A stretch of DNA of 64,000 nucleotides from Pontibacter deserti. GTDB lineage: Bacteria > Bacteroidota > Bacteroidia > Cytophagales > Hymenobacteraceae. Positions 16,882 to 26,386 of this stretch are shown here, piece after piece (the first letter of the stretch is position 1; each line of letters begins with the position of its first letter). The stretch is from assembly GCF_023630255.1 (NCBI RefSeq), contig NZ_JALPRS010000003.1, positions 124,001 through 188,000 on the forward strand, in the 5' to 3' direction. The notes beneath the pieces are model-generated. The model was not told where the DNA came from and made no database searches. It was given only the letters and a program-made list of their open reading frames with translations. Both the position numbers and the translations under genes were made by a program.

Positions 16882-18069
16882 TTAGTACCTGAACAAGGCC
16901 TTCACATTGGCACTGCCTTCTGTTCCTTCGCTTAAGCCATTGTAGCTGCTTACAAACACTCTACCACCCTGAGCCAGGGTTTTAGTTGCTGCCAGGTTAA
17001 TCAGGTCATCATCCCCGCGATGGTATTCATCGTGTATTACAGCCACTGCATTTTTAGAATCATACTTACCCCACACAGGTTGACCCGGCGCAATAAATAA
17101 GGTTTCTACACGGCCATGTACTGCCTCTGCGGCAACGGTAGCAATGTCTTCAGAAGTAACCCCTGTTCCTGCTACGTTCTCATAGCGGGTAAGTGAATCG
17201 GTATGGCTTTGCTGCATCAGTGGTTTTACAACTGCCAGAGCTTTCTCGAGTAGGCCATTGCCATTTGTAGCATCAGCATTCTCATTGATATGCACATTCT
17301 CCGGTACTATATTTTTATACTTGCTGTGTGCTTTATAGATGCTGCAATAGTGATCTACACCTGCCAATACCAGCGGAACATGCTCATCGTGCAGTATTTG
17401 CTGCAGGCCATTATCTACTTCAATCATAAATTCGCGCACGCGCTCATGTTCTTCATCGCCTTTGCTGGACCCCGGCCCGTGTACAATGTTAGAGCCATTA
17501 ACTGTAGTTGTTGCGTGTCTGAAATCCTGGTCGTGGCCTTTTACATCAAATTTAAGGGCTTTGGTCATAGTTTCCGGCACAAAAGAAGTGATATCAACTG
17601 GTCTCATCTTCTCCATAGTTGCTTCATAAAAACCGATCTTCTCACGGTTCAGGCAAAGTATAAAGAAGCGTCCATTCTGGCTAAGCAATGGAATAATTGG
17701 TGTAAAGTAGAATTGATCCAGTACATATACTACATCCGGCATGGTAACCGGTAATACATAATGCGCAGAGAAACCTTTGGTAATGAATACAGCTAAACCT
17801 TCGGCTTGGTGGCGCCAGAAGTTACCATCTGCCAACAGGTCCTCTGCAGGTTTCAGGTAGCTTTCAATTTCTGCTTCAGGCACATCATGTCGGGCTAATA
17901 AAGCTTTGGCTTCTCTTATTTTGTTTTTAAAAAGTATCTGGTCGTTTCCGTTCAGGGTTTCGTGACCGGAGCGATGTGTAGGTATAAAAATAGAGATGCA
18001 CAGCGCATTCTTTGTGTTATTCTGCACATTAAGTAATTTCTCAATGTCTTTTTTGTGGATTAATGCCAT
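16882..18069 (-). CDS. Bacterial eRF1-like protein (baeRF family)
   Basis: 395 residues, soluble. The N-terminal part (LCISIFIPTHRSGHET), the middle VVYVLDQFYFTPIIPLLSQ and the region LVLAGVDHYCSIYKAH resemble the bacterial relatives of archaeo-eukaryotic peptide release factor eRF1 (baeRF, related to the Vms1/ANKZF1 group). The C-terminus (VAVIHDEYHRGDDDLINLAA, then TLAQGGRVFVSS) fits the L7Ae-like last domain. Such proteins are thought to act on ribosomes or tRNA, but biochemical function in bacteria is poorly known. No classical GGQ hydrolysis motif is seen in the middle domain. Single gene with its own terminator. Confidence 0.65.
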   Translation of the reverse strand: MALIHKKDIEKLLNVQNNTKNALCISIFIPTHRSGHETLNGNDQILFKNKIREAKALLARHDVPEAEIESYLKPAEDLLADGNFWRHQAEGLAVFITKGFSAHYVLPVTMPDVVYVLDQFYFTPIIPLLSQNGRFFILCLNREKIGFYEATMEKMRPVDITSFVPETMTKALKFDVKGHDQDFRHATTTVNGSNIVHGPGSSKGDEEHERVREFMIEVDNGLQQILHDEHVPLVLAGVDHYCSIYKAHSKYKNIVPENVHINENADATNGNGLLEKALAVVKPLMQQSHTDSLTRYENVAGTGVTSEDIATVAAEAVHGRVETLFIAPGQPVWGKYDSKNAVAVIHDEYHRGDDDLINLAATKTLAQGGRVFVSSYNGLSEGTEGSANVKALFRY

Positions 18070-18119
18070 ATGCTTTGCCTTTTAAGTATTGTTTTCTGTA
18101 ATAATTCGATTCAATAAAA

Positions 18120-18143
18120 ACACCTCTAACTCTATTGAGGTGT
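18120..18143. other. Hairpin between the baeRF and TlpA-like genes
   Basis: ACACCTC / GAGGTGT, a 7-bp perfect stem with a 10-nt loop, about 50 bp before the baeRF start codon. It could lie in that gene's leader or be a second terminator; it lacks a T-tract. Confidence 0.45.
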
Positions 18144-18220
18144 GGAATTTAATTACGCAGTAGCAACGGCAACGGTTATTTTGAACAATAATATTGGTTT
18201 TTGAATAGTGCAAAAACAAA

Positions 18221-18249
18221 ACCGCCCGGCACCAAAAGTACCGGGCGGT
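18221..18249 (-). terminator. Terminator after the TlpA-like gene
   Basis: ACCGCCCGG / CCGGGCGGT, 9-bp perfect GC-rich stem flanked by A-rich (minus-strand T-rich) sequence, just 3' of the stop codon at 18278. Confidence 0.88.
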
Positions 18250-18277
18250 AAATTATCATAAAAGGTTAGAGATCGGA

Positions 18278-19696
18278 TTACTTAGTACTGGCCTGCCCCT
18301 GGTTCAGGTGGCGCAGTATATCATTGGCTGCTTCACGGTCGTTTGGACGACGGGCTTTTACAGTTAAAAAACGGCCTTCTTCATCAATAAGAAAATAAGC
18401 AGGCACTTCTTTCAGATCATATCTCTTTACCAGTTCGGCATCCATACCTTTCAGGTATAGGTGAGTACCCAGCAATTGCTTTGTAGTTACTGTTTTACGC
18501 CATTTTTCTTCATCGTCATCCAGCCCCACATTTAAGAACACTATATTTTCGTTCTGTAGCTGTTTGGTAAGTGCCTGCAAATGCGGCAGCTCGATCATAC
18601 ATAAGCCACAGCCTGCCTGCCAGAAGTTAAGGTATACCAATTTGCCTTTAAAATCGCTTAGAGCAACTTCAGAGCCATCTATACTTTTCAGCTTAAAGTC
18701 AGGGGCAAGGCTGCCAAGTGCATTTTTGCTATTTTCTTTCAGGTATTTCTCCAGGTAAGCTACAACTTCAGGCTGCTTGCTGCTTACCTTATAGTCTTTC
18801 AGCATCTCTTCGCTATACCCAATATGGCCTTTCTGAATAGATTGTTTCAGGATATTTGCCTGGGCCAGCAGACGAGCATTGCCTTGCAGTTTTTCGGCAG
18901 CTATAGTATAGTTCTTTTTATAGTATAGCTTATCCGTTTCGGCTAGTCCGGCAGCTTTGGTATAGTGTGCAGTATAGTTTTGCAGGAATGAAATATAAGC
19001 CGGACTAATAGCTAACCCTTTTTGCACATCCAGCTGGTCCAGGAAAGTATAAAATGCGGCAGAAGGTGCTACATAGTTTCTGGTTTCTCCTACACGCTGG
19101 CGCAGCGCCGGGTAAGTTACTTTATCATTGGCATAGCCATACTCTATTTCTGACAGGGCAAATACTTTGAATTTTTCTGATACGGGACTCTTACTACTAT
19201 ACTTCTCCAGGTTCTTGAGCTGGTCTTTTTTGCGGTAATCCAGAAACTCGGTAAACCCCTTTTCATTCAACTTAATGTTGTCAGGCAACACCTGGTAATC
19301 TTCCACCTCATCAAATCGGCGGGTATACTGCGCCAGGTAGTTGTTCTCATTAGCGCCCTTGCCTTCAAACTTTATTGTCTTCAGGAATTTATCTCCGTTA
19401 AAGCTCAGGTTTAAAGTATAGCCAGGCTCCAAGTACACCGGCACCACTTCGTTGTCATGCACCAGCTCAGCAAGCGTAGTTTCCGTAACCGGTATTTCCA
19501 ATTTAAATGTGTTGCCGGTTAGTTCTACTGTTATTTCTTTCTCTTCAGGGATGAGCGGGTTAGGGTAGGTGATAACGGTGATTTCGTCAGAGAGTGGATT
19601 TGTGATTTTACCTGTAATAATGGCTTTGCCTTGCCCAAACGTATAGTTTACCAGCAGCATAGCAGCAAGCAACAGCAGTAATTGGATTCGCTTCAT
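18278..19696 (-). CDS. Exported TlpA-family thiol-disulfide reductase with CGLC active site
   Basis: 472 residues. Signal peptide (about 1-22, ending TFGQG), an N-terminal beta-rich DUF4369-type region (about 24-120), a helical linker, and a C-terminal thioredoxin fold (about 335-470) with NFWQAGCGLCMIELPHLQAL. The redox motif is CGLC, preceded by AG instead of the common W-A-x-W. EVPAYFLIDEEGRF provides the conserved cis-proline region. Proteins of this layout act in the periplasm and reduce disulfides, for example in cytochrome c maturation or oxidative defence. Stand-alone gene with its own terminator. Confidence 0.88.
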   Translation of the reverse strand: MKRIQLLLLLAAMLLVNYTFGQGKAIITGKITNPLSDEITVITYPNPLIPEEKEITVELTGNTFKLEIPVTETTLAELVHDNEVVPVYLEPGYTLNLSFNGDKFLKTIKFEGKGANENNYLAQYTRRFDEVEDYQVLPDNIKLNEKGFTEFLDYRKKDQLKNLEKYSSKSPVSEKFKVFALSEIEYGYANDKVTYPALRQRVGETRNYVAPSAAFYTFLDQLDVQKGLAISPAYISFLQNYTAHYTKAAGLAETDKLYYKKNYTIAAEKLQGNARLLAQANILKQSIQKGHIGYSEEMLKDYKVSSKQPEVVAYLEKYLKENSKNALGSLAPDFKLKSIDGSEVALSDFKGKLVYLNFWQAGCGLCMIELPHLQALTKQLQNENIVFLNVGLDDDEEKWRKTVTTKQLLGTHLYLKGMDAELVKRYDLKEVPAYFLIDEEGRFLTVKARRPNDREAANDILRHLNQGQASTK

Positions 19697-19717
19697 TTTA
19701 AAGTTGTAAAAGTAAAT

Positions 19718-19760
19718 GTTCAGCTACTTAAGCCCGTTTTATGGATTTATGTAGCTGAAC
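19718..19760 (-). other. Inverted repeat between radA and the TlpA-like gene
   Basis: GTTCAGCTAC and GTAGCTGAAC, a 10-bp perfect stem with a 23-nt loop, in the 154-bp gap. It starts 22 bp before the TlpA-like start codon, so it may be part of that gene's leader or a radA terminator. Confidence 0.5.
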
Positions 19761-19850
19761 ACCAATTTACTAGCTATAAATTCCGAAGCAAATAAAATTA
19801 TTACGGATGAACCTGTAAGCTATACTTGCTCCTTTACTTTTACCATTAGT

Positions 19851-21230
19851 TTATCCAAATAACTCCCCAAAAACATCTTCCAGCTTACTGAACGCATGTA
19901 CCCTGATGTTAAACTTGCTGAAGTCGAGACCTTTCTTGTTATACTTGGAGATGAAGATATCAGTAAAGCCCAGCTTTTCGGCTTCACTTATACGGTTCTC
20001 TACGCGGTTTACGGCACGAATCTCACCCCCTAAGCCAACTTCTGCAGCAAAACAGGTAGTGCTGGGTATAGGCATATCCTCAAAAGACGAAAGTATAGAA
20101 GCACAAACCGCTAAGTCCAGGGCAGGGTCTTCTACTTTAAGGCCGCCGGCAATGTTCAGGAACACGTCCTGTGCACCTAGCCGGTAACCACCTCGTTTCT
20201 CGAGCACGGCCAGCAGCATGTTCAGGCGCTTAGCATCAAAACCGGTGCTGGTGCGTTGCGGCGTGCCATAGGTAGCCGGGCTTACCAGACTCTGCACCTC
20301 AATTAAAAGAGGTCGGTTACCTTCCAGTGTAGCGCCAATGCCAATGCCACTAAAAGCATCCTCGCGCTGCGATATCAGGATCTCCGAAGGGTTGCTTACT
20401 TCGCGCAGGCCGGCGCCCATCATCTCGTAAATACCTAGTTCGGAAGTTGACCCAAAGCGGTTTTTAGTAGTGCGAAGTATACGGTAGGTCATGTGGCGGT
20501 CGCCTTCAAACTGCAGTACGGTATCTACCATGTGCTCCAGAATTTTCGGACCTGCCAGGCTACCTTCTTTGGTTATATGCCCGATCAGGAACACCGGTGT
20601 CCCACTCTCTTTGGCAAACTTTAAGAGCTCTGCGGTACACTCGCGTACCTGGCTTACACTGCCCGCACCAGCTTCAATAAACGACGAATGTAAGGTCTGA
20701 ATCGAATCGACGATAAGTACCTGTGGCTGCAGCTGTTCTATTTGCTTAAAGATATTCTGGGTACCTGTTTCGGTAAGTATAAAGCAGTCGGAAGTTGGTG
20801 CGCCAATACGCTCTGCACGCATTTTTATCTGCTGCTCGCTTTCTTCGCCGCTCACATACAACACCCGCAGGTTACGCAAGCTCAATGCTATCTGCAGCAT
20901 CAAAGTTGATTTGCCTATACCTGGTTCGCCACCGATCAATACCATAGAGCCCGGTACAATACCGCCGCCCAGCACCCGGTTCAGTTCCTGGTCGGTGGTG
21001 TTAATGCGTTGCTGCTCCTGGAAGGTAATATCGGCAATAGGCTTGGGTTTGCTGGCCACCTGGCCTGAGCTGCTACCCACTTTCCAGATGCTGGTAGGAG
21101 TAAGCTCTTCGCGCTGTACTACTTCTTCCACATAGGTGTTCCACTCGCCGCAGGCCGGGCATTTACCAATCCATTTTGCTGATTGGGCGCCACAGTTCTG
21201 GCAGAAGTAAGATGTTTTTATTTTAGCCAT
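19851..21230 (-). CDS. radA: DNA repair protein RadA
   Basis: RecA-related ATPase that promotes branch migration in recombination. 459 residues. N-terminal zinc ribbon C10-x2-C13 ... C24-x2-C27 (CQNCG, CPACGEW), Walker A GGEPGIGKST, Walker B VLIVDSIQ, the RadA-specific KNRFGSTSELGIYEM motif, and a C-terminal Lon-like domain (GGLKVEDPALDLAVCASILS). Length and domain order are canonical. Lies between the kinase and the TlpA-like gene on the same strand with more than 100 bp on either side. Confidence 0.97.
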   Translation of the reverse strand: MAKIKTSYFCQNCGAQSAKWIGKCPACGEWNTYVEEVVQREELTPTSIWKVGSSSGQVASKPKPIADITFQEQQRINTTDQELNRVLGGGIVPGSMVLIGGEPGIGKSTLMLQIALSLRNLRVLYVSGEESEQQIKMRAERIGAPTSDCFILTETGTQNIFKQIEQLQPQVLIVDSIQTLHSSFIEAGAGSVSQVRECTAELLKFAKESGTPVFLIGHITKEGSLAGPKILEHMVDTVLQFEGDRHMTYRILRTTKNRFGSTSELGIYEMMGAGLREVSNPSEILISQREDAFSGIGIGATLEGNRPLLIEVQSLVSPATYGTPQRTSTGFDAKRLNMLLAVLEKRGGYRLGAQDVFLNIAGGLKVEDPALDLAVCASILSSFEDMPIPSTTCFAAEVGLGGEIRAVNRVENRISEAEKLGFTDIFISKYNKKGLDFSKFNIRVHAFSKLEDVFGELFG

Positions 21231-21357
21231 GTAAGGGTGATTCTCGTTGTTTTTATAGTTGACAGATGAGACAAATTTCCCATCAGATCATAACAACTTC
21301 CAGGTATAAAACGGTCAATAAAACAAGCTTAAAAATAAGGTTTTTCAGGTGAGGAAA

Positions 21358-24276
21358 CTATACTTCGGCCTCTACGGGAACCTCTTTAAAGTATACCCGG
21401 AAGGTAGTTCCTTTGCCTTGTTCGCTTTCCACGTTTATTCTGCCGCCGTTGTTCTCTATAATGCGCTTTACAATGTATAAACCTATACCGGTACCCTCCA
21501 CGTGCGTGTGCAGGCGCTTAAACATGTTAAACAATTTATGCTGCTGCTCCTTCTTTATACCTAGCCCGTTATCAGCAACTTCCAGCACTATATACTTGTC
21601 TTCATGATAGGTCTGCACTTTTATTTTCGGGCTGCGGTCCGGTGACCTATACTTTACTGCATTGGATACCAGGTTATACATAATGCTGCGCAAATTCTTA
21701 CGGGCATAAAGTATGGCGTCAACCTCAAAGTTGGTTTCTATACTTGTTCCTGTTTCAGCTACCAGTCCGTTAATATCAGTAAGCACGTCGGTAAGTATCT
21801 GTTCAAACCTGAGAGGCTCTACCTTTGACTGCAGTTCTTTCTGTACTTTGGTTATCTCTGCCAGATCGGCTATGGTTTCCTTCAGTTTGTTGATGGAGTT
21901 ACCCACCATATCCAGCACCTTTTCATCCTCAGCATCCAGTTTACCCTGTAATATATCACGCAGCAACGTTACCAGCCCTTCTATGTTCGCTATCGGCGAT
22001 TTAAGGTCGTGGGAAGCAGTATATACAAAATTATCCAGGTCGTTATTAATGCGGAGCAGTTCTATATTTTTCTCGCTCAGCTCATCGTTTGCCGATAAAA
22101 GTTTGGTTCGTGCAGTTACCAGTTCTGTTACTTCTATAGCAAATAGCAGCACCGCTTCAATACCGCCGTTTATATCTTTCAGAGGCTGATATACCAGGTT
22201 AAAATATGCTTGTATAGGTCCGCCATTGGTAGTTGGCGTTATGGTTACTGCTACCTCATTGCCTACATAGGTTTTGCCGGTAGCAAATACCTCTGCAATT
22301 TTTTCAAAGAATCCGTCGCCTTCTCTGTCGGAGTGTGCTTCGTAAATAGTTTTGCCAACTAATGGCCGGTTACCATACAGGCTGCGGTAAAGTGGGTTTG
22401 CCAGCACATACTGCATATCTGGTGCACGTACCAACCCTACAAGCGCCGGCACTTCCAGAAACAGTTTCTGAAGCAGTTCTGCATTCTGCTTTACCCTGCG
22501 CTCGGCTTCTTTTATTTCTGTTATATCCAGTATGGAGCTGATGTGGCCCATAAACTCGCCGTTTCCACCAAAGCGAGGCGTGCTGGTTGTTATTACCCAG
22601 CGATAATTGCCGTCATGGCGCAGCATCCGCAGCTCCATCCTGAAGCTTCGTTTTTCTTCAAGGGCTTCGTTATACTTCTGGTATGCATATTCTTTATCAT
22701 CAGGGTGCAGGTAGTTTATCCATTGCTGGCTCAGCGTATCTTTAAAAGATCTGCCTGTAAATTCAAGCCACTGCCTGTTCACATACATAAACTGCCCTGT
22801 TTCGTCGGTAATAGCGATAATTACAGGGGCATTGTCTGCCATAGCCCGGAAGCGTGCTTCACTTTCGATAATTGCTTGCTGGGTCCGCTTTTCATCGGTT
22901 ATATCGCGTACCTCGATAATAGTATAGCTAACTACATTATCGTCCAGAATAGGCTGCACCGCGCACGACACATTAAAGAAGGTACCGTCTTTCCGCACAA
23001 ATACCTCTTCCAGGGCGCGTATAGACTGTTTCTGCTTCAGGGCAACACCTATCGGACAATCCTGCATCAGGAAGGGTGTTCCGTCCGGATGCTTGTGGTG
23101 GATCATGTAGTGCAGGGGTTTCTGCTGCATCTCCTCAAAAGTATATCCGGTCATCTCTTCGGCTGCCGGGTTCATAAAAGTACAGTAGCCCTGCGGGTCA
23201 AGTATAAACAGGGCAGCGGTAGCGTTATCTGTTATGGTTTGCTTCAATCGGTTTGAGCGCCGCGTACTGGACAGCGACCAGATAATGAAGAACATCAGGA
23301 AACTGATAATGCTGCCGCCCAGAAGTATAAAATAGGGAAGGCCGGCATCTGAGGTTTGCAGAAAGGCAGGCTTAGCCGTGCTGTGCACGCGCCAGGTATG
23401 GTTGGCTACGGTTATTGTATTAGTTTTGCTTAGCCTTCTGCCATTATCATTATAATGTAATACAGAATCGGTGCTGTATAACAACGACTCCTTATCCATG
23501 GTAGTGCCATCGTATACTTCTATATCAATATCGTTGTAGTTATCGCCCAGCGCAAACGACATAAAATCTTTGGCACGGAAAGGACTATAAATGAATCCTT
23601 TTATCAGATACTGCCGGTCCTGGATAGATTCCGGGTCTAGATTATTTCGGTAAATGGGGAGGTAGATCAGGAAACCAGCCTGTTCATCTTTACCTGTTTC
23701 CTGCACAAGCCGCACTTTACCAGACATGGCAGGCTGCTTGGTATCGCGGGCAATACGCATTGCCGACTGGCGGACAGGTTCGCTGAACATGTCAAACCCA
23801 AAGGCACGCAAATTACGCCCTGTAAATGGCTCCAGGTAAATAATCGAACTATAAATCGGGCGCTCGCCTTCGGGCTTGATCTTATAGTCTTTAAACCCTT
23901 CTTTTCTGATCTGCCTTATGTGGTTCTCTACCTCGTCTGGCCTTAGAAAGTGCGTATAGCCAAGTCCCTGTATACCCGGGTAATTCTCTGATAGGTTCAG
24001 GCTCTCGTAATACGTGCGCCACGCTTTGCGCTCTACTGTATCGGAGGCAATGAAAAGAGCTTTCCCGCCTATTAGTATCTGGATATAATCGTTAAGTCGC
24101 CGGTTTAAATCCTGAGTAGCAAAATTTGCGCGCAGTTCAAATAACTTTTCACTTCGCTCTGTGGCTTTCTTCTTTGTTTCGGAGTACAAAAACAAGGTTA
24201 CCAGAAAAATAAGCAGAAAGGAGGAGACTGCTATAATGTGATCCTGAATAAAAGAAGCAACCTTAGCTAGCCTCAT
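21358..24276 (-). CDS. Membrane-bound sensor histidine kinase: CHASE domain, three PAS domains, HisKA, HATPase
   Basis: 972 residues. An N-terminal membrane helix (about 15-32), an extracytoplasmic CHASE sensor domain (about 75-260, with GIQGLGYTHFLRP), a second helix (about 310-335), then PAS domains at about 345-470 (ALFILDPQGYCTFMNPAAEE), 475-600 (NAPVIIAITDETGQFMYVNR) and 605-730, the dimerisation domain with phospho-acceptor His in TASHDLKSP, and a HATPase domain (NLVSNAVKY, DNGLGI, GTGIGLYIVKRI). CHASE domains bind small extracellular ligands. No response regulator is adjacent, so its target is unknown. Confidence 0.95.
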   Translation of the reverse strand: MRLAKVASFIQDHIIAVSSFLLIFLVTLFLYSETKKKATERSEKLFELRANFATQDLNRRLNDYIQILIGGKALFIASDTVERKAWRTYYESLNLSENYPGIQGLGYTHFLRPDEVENHIRQIRKEGFKDYKIKPEGERPIYSSIIYLEPFTGRNLRAFGFDMFSEPVRQSAMRIARDTKQPAMSGKVRLVQETGKDEQAGFLIYLPIYRNNLDPESIQDRQYLIKGFIYSPFRAKDFMSFALGDNYNDIDIEVYDGTTMDKESLLYSTDSVLHYNDNGRRLSKTNTITVANHTWRVHSTAKPAFLQTSDAGLPYFILLGGSIISFLMFFIIWSLSSTRRSNRLKQTITDNATAALFILDPQGYCTFMNPAAEEMTGYTFEEMQQKPLHYMIHHKHPDGTPFLMQDCPIGVALKQKQSIRALEEVFVRKDGTFFNVSCAVQPILDDNVVSYTIIEVRDITDEKRTQQAIIESEARFRAMADNAPVIIAITDETGQFMYVNRQWLEFTGRSFKDTLSQQWINYLHPDDKEYAYQKYNEALEEKRSFRMELRMLRHDGNYRWVITTSTPRFGGNGEFMGHISSILDITEIKEAERRVKQNAELLQKLFLEVPALVGLVRAPDMQYVLANPLYRSLYGNRPLVGKTIYEAHSDREGDGFFEKIAEVFATGKTYVGNEVAVTITPTTNGGPIQAYFNLVYQPLKDINGGIEAVLLFAIEVTELVTARTKLLSANDELSEKNIELLRINNDLDNFVYTASHDLKSPIANIEGLVTLLRDILQGKLDAEDEKVLDMVGNSINKLKETIADLAEITKVQKELQSKVEPLRFEQILTDVLTDINGLVAETGTSIETNFEVDAILYARKNLRSIMYNLVSNAVKYRSPDRSPKIKVQTYHEDKYIVLEVADNGLGIKKEQQHKLFNMFKRLHTHVEGTGIGLYIVKRIIENNGGRINVESEQGKGTTFRVYFKEVPVEAEV

Positions 24277-24514
24277 AAGCTGGGGATTTATCCTATAATC
24301 GGTGCAATAGTACTATAAATATACTTTTACCTAATGTCTAACTTAATATCGAAGGTGCACTTTAGTCAAATATACAAAAAAACGCTTATTCCCCAAGTTA
24401 ACCCTTCCTTACCTGTTTATGACTTTTTTGAGTATTACGTTTTATTTCAATAGCTTGTGATTTAGGTGCAAAAACTTTAATTTAATTATCAGTTGTAACC
24501 TATAAGCTACCTCT

Positions 24515-24997
24515 ATGAAACCTATTCAGCATTGGTTTGACGAATACGGCCAGAGCCATCAGAACCATACAAACAAGCTTATCCACTGGGTGTGTGTGCC
24601 GCTTATCTTCTTCAGCATCATCGGCTTGTTTGCAAGCATACCCAGTGAGCCACTTAAAGTACTTTTTCCGGAGGCATTGCGTCCGTTTATCCATTTCGGA
24701 ACAGTAGTTATACTTCTGGGGTTGCTCTTTTACCTGCGCTTGTCTGCTACTATGTTTTTGGGCATGGCTATAGTTTGCGCTATTGTGCTTTGGCTGGTAT
24801 ACTTGGTAGACACCCGTTTAGAGACTCCGTTATGGCTGGTGTGCCTGGTTATTTTTGTATTAGCCTGGATCGGGCAATTCTATGGGCACAAAGTAGAAGG
24901 CAAGAAACCATCTTTTCTGAAAGACCTGCAATTTTTATTGATTGGCCCTGCCTGGTTACTTGGTTTTATTTACCGGAAATTAGGCATACCCTATTAA
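24515..24997 (+). CDS. Mpo1-like (DUF962) membrane protein
   Basis: 160 residues, four membrane segments. Conserved His motifs at both ends: HQNHTNKLIHWVCVP (about 16-30) and IGQFYGHKVEGKKPS. These match the DUF962/YGL010w family, whose yeast member Mpo1 is an iron-dependent dioxygenase that shortens 2-hydroxy fatty acids in alpha-oxidation; a lipid oxygenase role here is inference. A -7-like box for the following gene overlaps its stop codon. Confidence 0.88.
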   Translation: MKPIQHWFDEYGQSHQNHTNKLIHWVCVPLIFFSIIGLFASIPSEPLKVLFPEALRPFIHFGTVVILLGLLFYLRLSATMFLGMAIVCAIVLWLVYLVDTRLETPLWLVCLVIFVLAWIGQFYGHKVEGKKPSFLKDLQFLLIGPAWLLGFIYRKLGIPY

Positions 24998-25002
24998 CTT
25001 TG
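24995..25002 (+). promoter_or_regulatory. -7 promoter box for the membrane protein gene at 25019
   Basis: TAACTTTG fits TAnnTTTG and begins with the stop codon of the upstream gene. Predicted start of transcription is near 25009, giving a leader of about 10 nt. Confidence 0.45.
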
Positions 25003-25018
25003 CAGAAAATACCCAATT

Positions 25019-25738
25019 ATGCTTGAGATAGTACGAAGCCTGTTGATCAGCTTCTTTGCGGTAGCCATACTACTACCAATAATACGTTTTGCCATGCGTC
25101 GGATGCTGGCCGCCTCAAAAGAGAATGCCCTTACTCCAGACGAAGTAAAGTTTATGCAAAAGCAGGAATGGAAACTAACCTGGGCTTACTTTTTCTTTGC
25201 CTGTGTGCTGGCTGTATTCAGTGCCGGTGTGTTAGCCATGGTTTCAAGTATAATTCACGCTTCCTCTAATGGCTGGTTGCACCTGCTTACCCCCAATTTT
25301 CGTGCGCTGTTTGCTCCCGGTTTATTACTTGGCTTAACCCTGGCTGTGCTGCCACTAAAACTGGCGCAGCCAACACTTATCAGCCACGATTATGCTTTAT
25401 ATAAAAGTTACCTGAGGCAAACAGAAGGCTTACACTCTATTAAAATTTATCGTATTCTGTTTCTAGTAATGCTGCTCCTATCAGGTATACTTGTCTGGTT
25501 TGCCTTGCAATGGCATGTTACCATCAGCGCCGAACAGGTGAAGGTAACCAACTTGCTGTCAGAAGAGCGAACCTATGCCATGTCTGAGATAGATAAGATT
25601 GAGTATCTGGGCAGTGAAGGAGAGTACCTGATCACGTTCAACGATAACACGAACATCAATACCACTTATCTGAAGCCAGTGCAACTGGAGATGATCGCTT
25701 TGCTTGCCGAGAAGTCCGGGAAAAGGGTGATAAGATAG
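25019..25738 (+). CDS. Membrane protein of unknown function
   Basis: 239 residues with four hydrophobic segments (about 5-23, 54-76, 95-120, 143-165) and a hydrophilic C-terminal beta-rich domain (about 170-239, ISAEQVKVTNLLSEERTYAM...). The C-terminal part resembles a bacterial PH-like membrane-associated domain, but that is only a guess. Lies 21 bp after the Mpo1-like gene and probably shares its transcript as well as having the -7 box noted. Confidence 0.7.
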   Translation: MLEIVRSLLISFFAVAILLPIIRFAMRRMLAASKENALTPDEVKFMQKQEWKLTWAYFFFACVLAVFSAGVLAMVSSIIHASSNGWLHLLTPNFRALFAPGLLLGLTLAVLPLKLAQPTLISHDYALYKSYLRQTEGLHSIKIYRILFLVMLLLSGILVWFALQWHVTISAEQVKVTNLLSEERTYAMSEIDKIEYLGSEGEYLITFNDNTNINTTYLKPVQLEMIALLAEKSGKRVIR

Positions 25739-26354
25739 GACTGTTTTTTTCATATAGTTATCCCAAGCGCAGCCGAGAGATCTTAACTGGTCCTATAGTT
25801 GAAGCCTTACCTGACCTGAACCAAGTTTTACTTTTATAGCTACCTCCAATCCTGGGAGCTCTATTTATCTATCGTTTCATCTCAAGCTTTGGTGCCCTCA
25901 AGGCCGGGAGGCCTTGAGGGCATCGCGCTGCTGATTTGAAGCTGCTCTCGTACCTCGAGCTGCCTGACGGCACCGCAACAAATCAAAGGCGCTCAACCCA
26001 AAGACTGAAATCTTTCGATAGTATCTGCCTCAGTAAATTGAGAAGTATAGTTTCTTAGCTTTTCTCGTGGTTATAGTTACGTAGGAACAGGTCGAGACCT
26101 GTCCACTCGACAGGCTGTACCTATAAAAATATAGCTTCTACTAAAACAGTAAAGGTATTGTCCCCTTGAGGGGACTACAGGGGTGTAAAAGCAGCAACTA
26201 TAGAACTATAACTTTAAAAGAAGTAGCAGAAAAACTCCCCGCCTTAGACAAGGAGGGGCTGGGGCTGGTTGGATCAACGGCAACTATAAAATCTATAAAC
26301 CAACCCAACTACTAACCTACCTCAAAATCTTTCCTTCTTAAAAATCTTAGTCCT
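25739..26354. repeat. Gene-free gap holding several palindromic intergenic repeats
   Basis: No credible gene. Palindromes in order: a 13-bp perfect stem with 4-nt loop at 25893-25922 (TGCCCTCAAGGCC and complement); a CCTGTC/GACAGG stem near 26100-26117, overlapping the palindrome CAGGTCGAGACCTG; the 16-bp perfect palindrome GTCCCCTTGAGGGGAC at about 26159-26175; and a TCCCC...GGGG-rich segment with GCCTTAGACAAGG near 26236-26262. The last two resemble CCCCTTGAGGGG-type intergenic repeats I have seen in other Bacteroidota. Several AA(C/G)TATA words are also present. Confidence 0.7.
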
Positions 26355-26362
26355 TATCTTTG
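26355..26362 (+). promoter_or_regulatory. -7 promoter box for the exported protein gene at 26387
   Basis: TATCTTTG, exact fit to TAnnTTTG. Transcription would start near 26369, about 18 nt before the ATG, which supports the start at 26387 over an upstream in-frame codon at 26360. Confidence 0.55.
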
Positions 26363-26386
26363 CACCCGGATTTCAGGAAGTATAAA

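Noticed and set aside
22543..23256. Long antisense open frame opposite the histidine kinase (also 15884-16369 and 37873-38400 opposite the radical SAM and AsmA-like genes)
   Set aside because: The opposite strand encodes proteins with clear motifs; these are mirror frames from codon bias.
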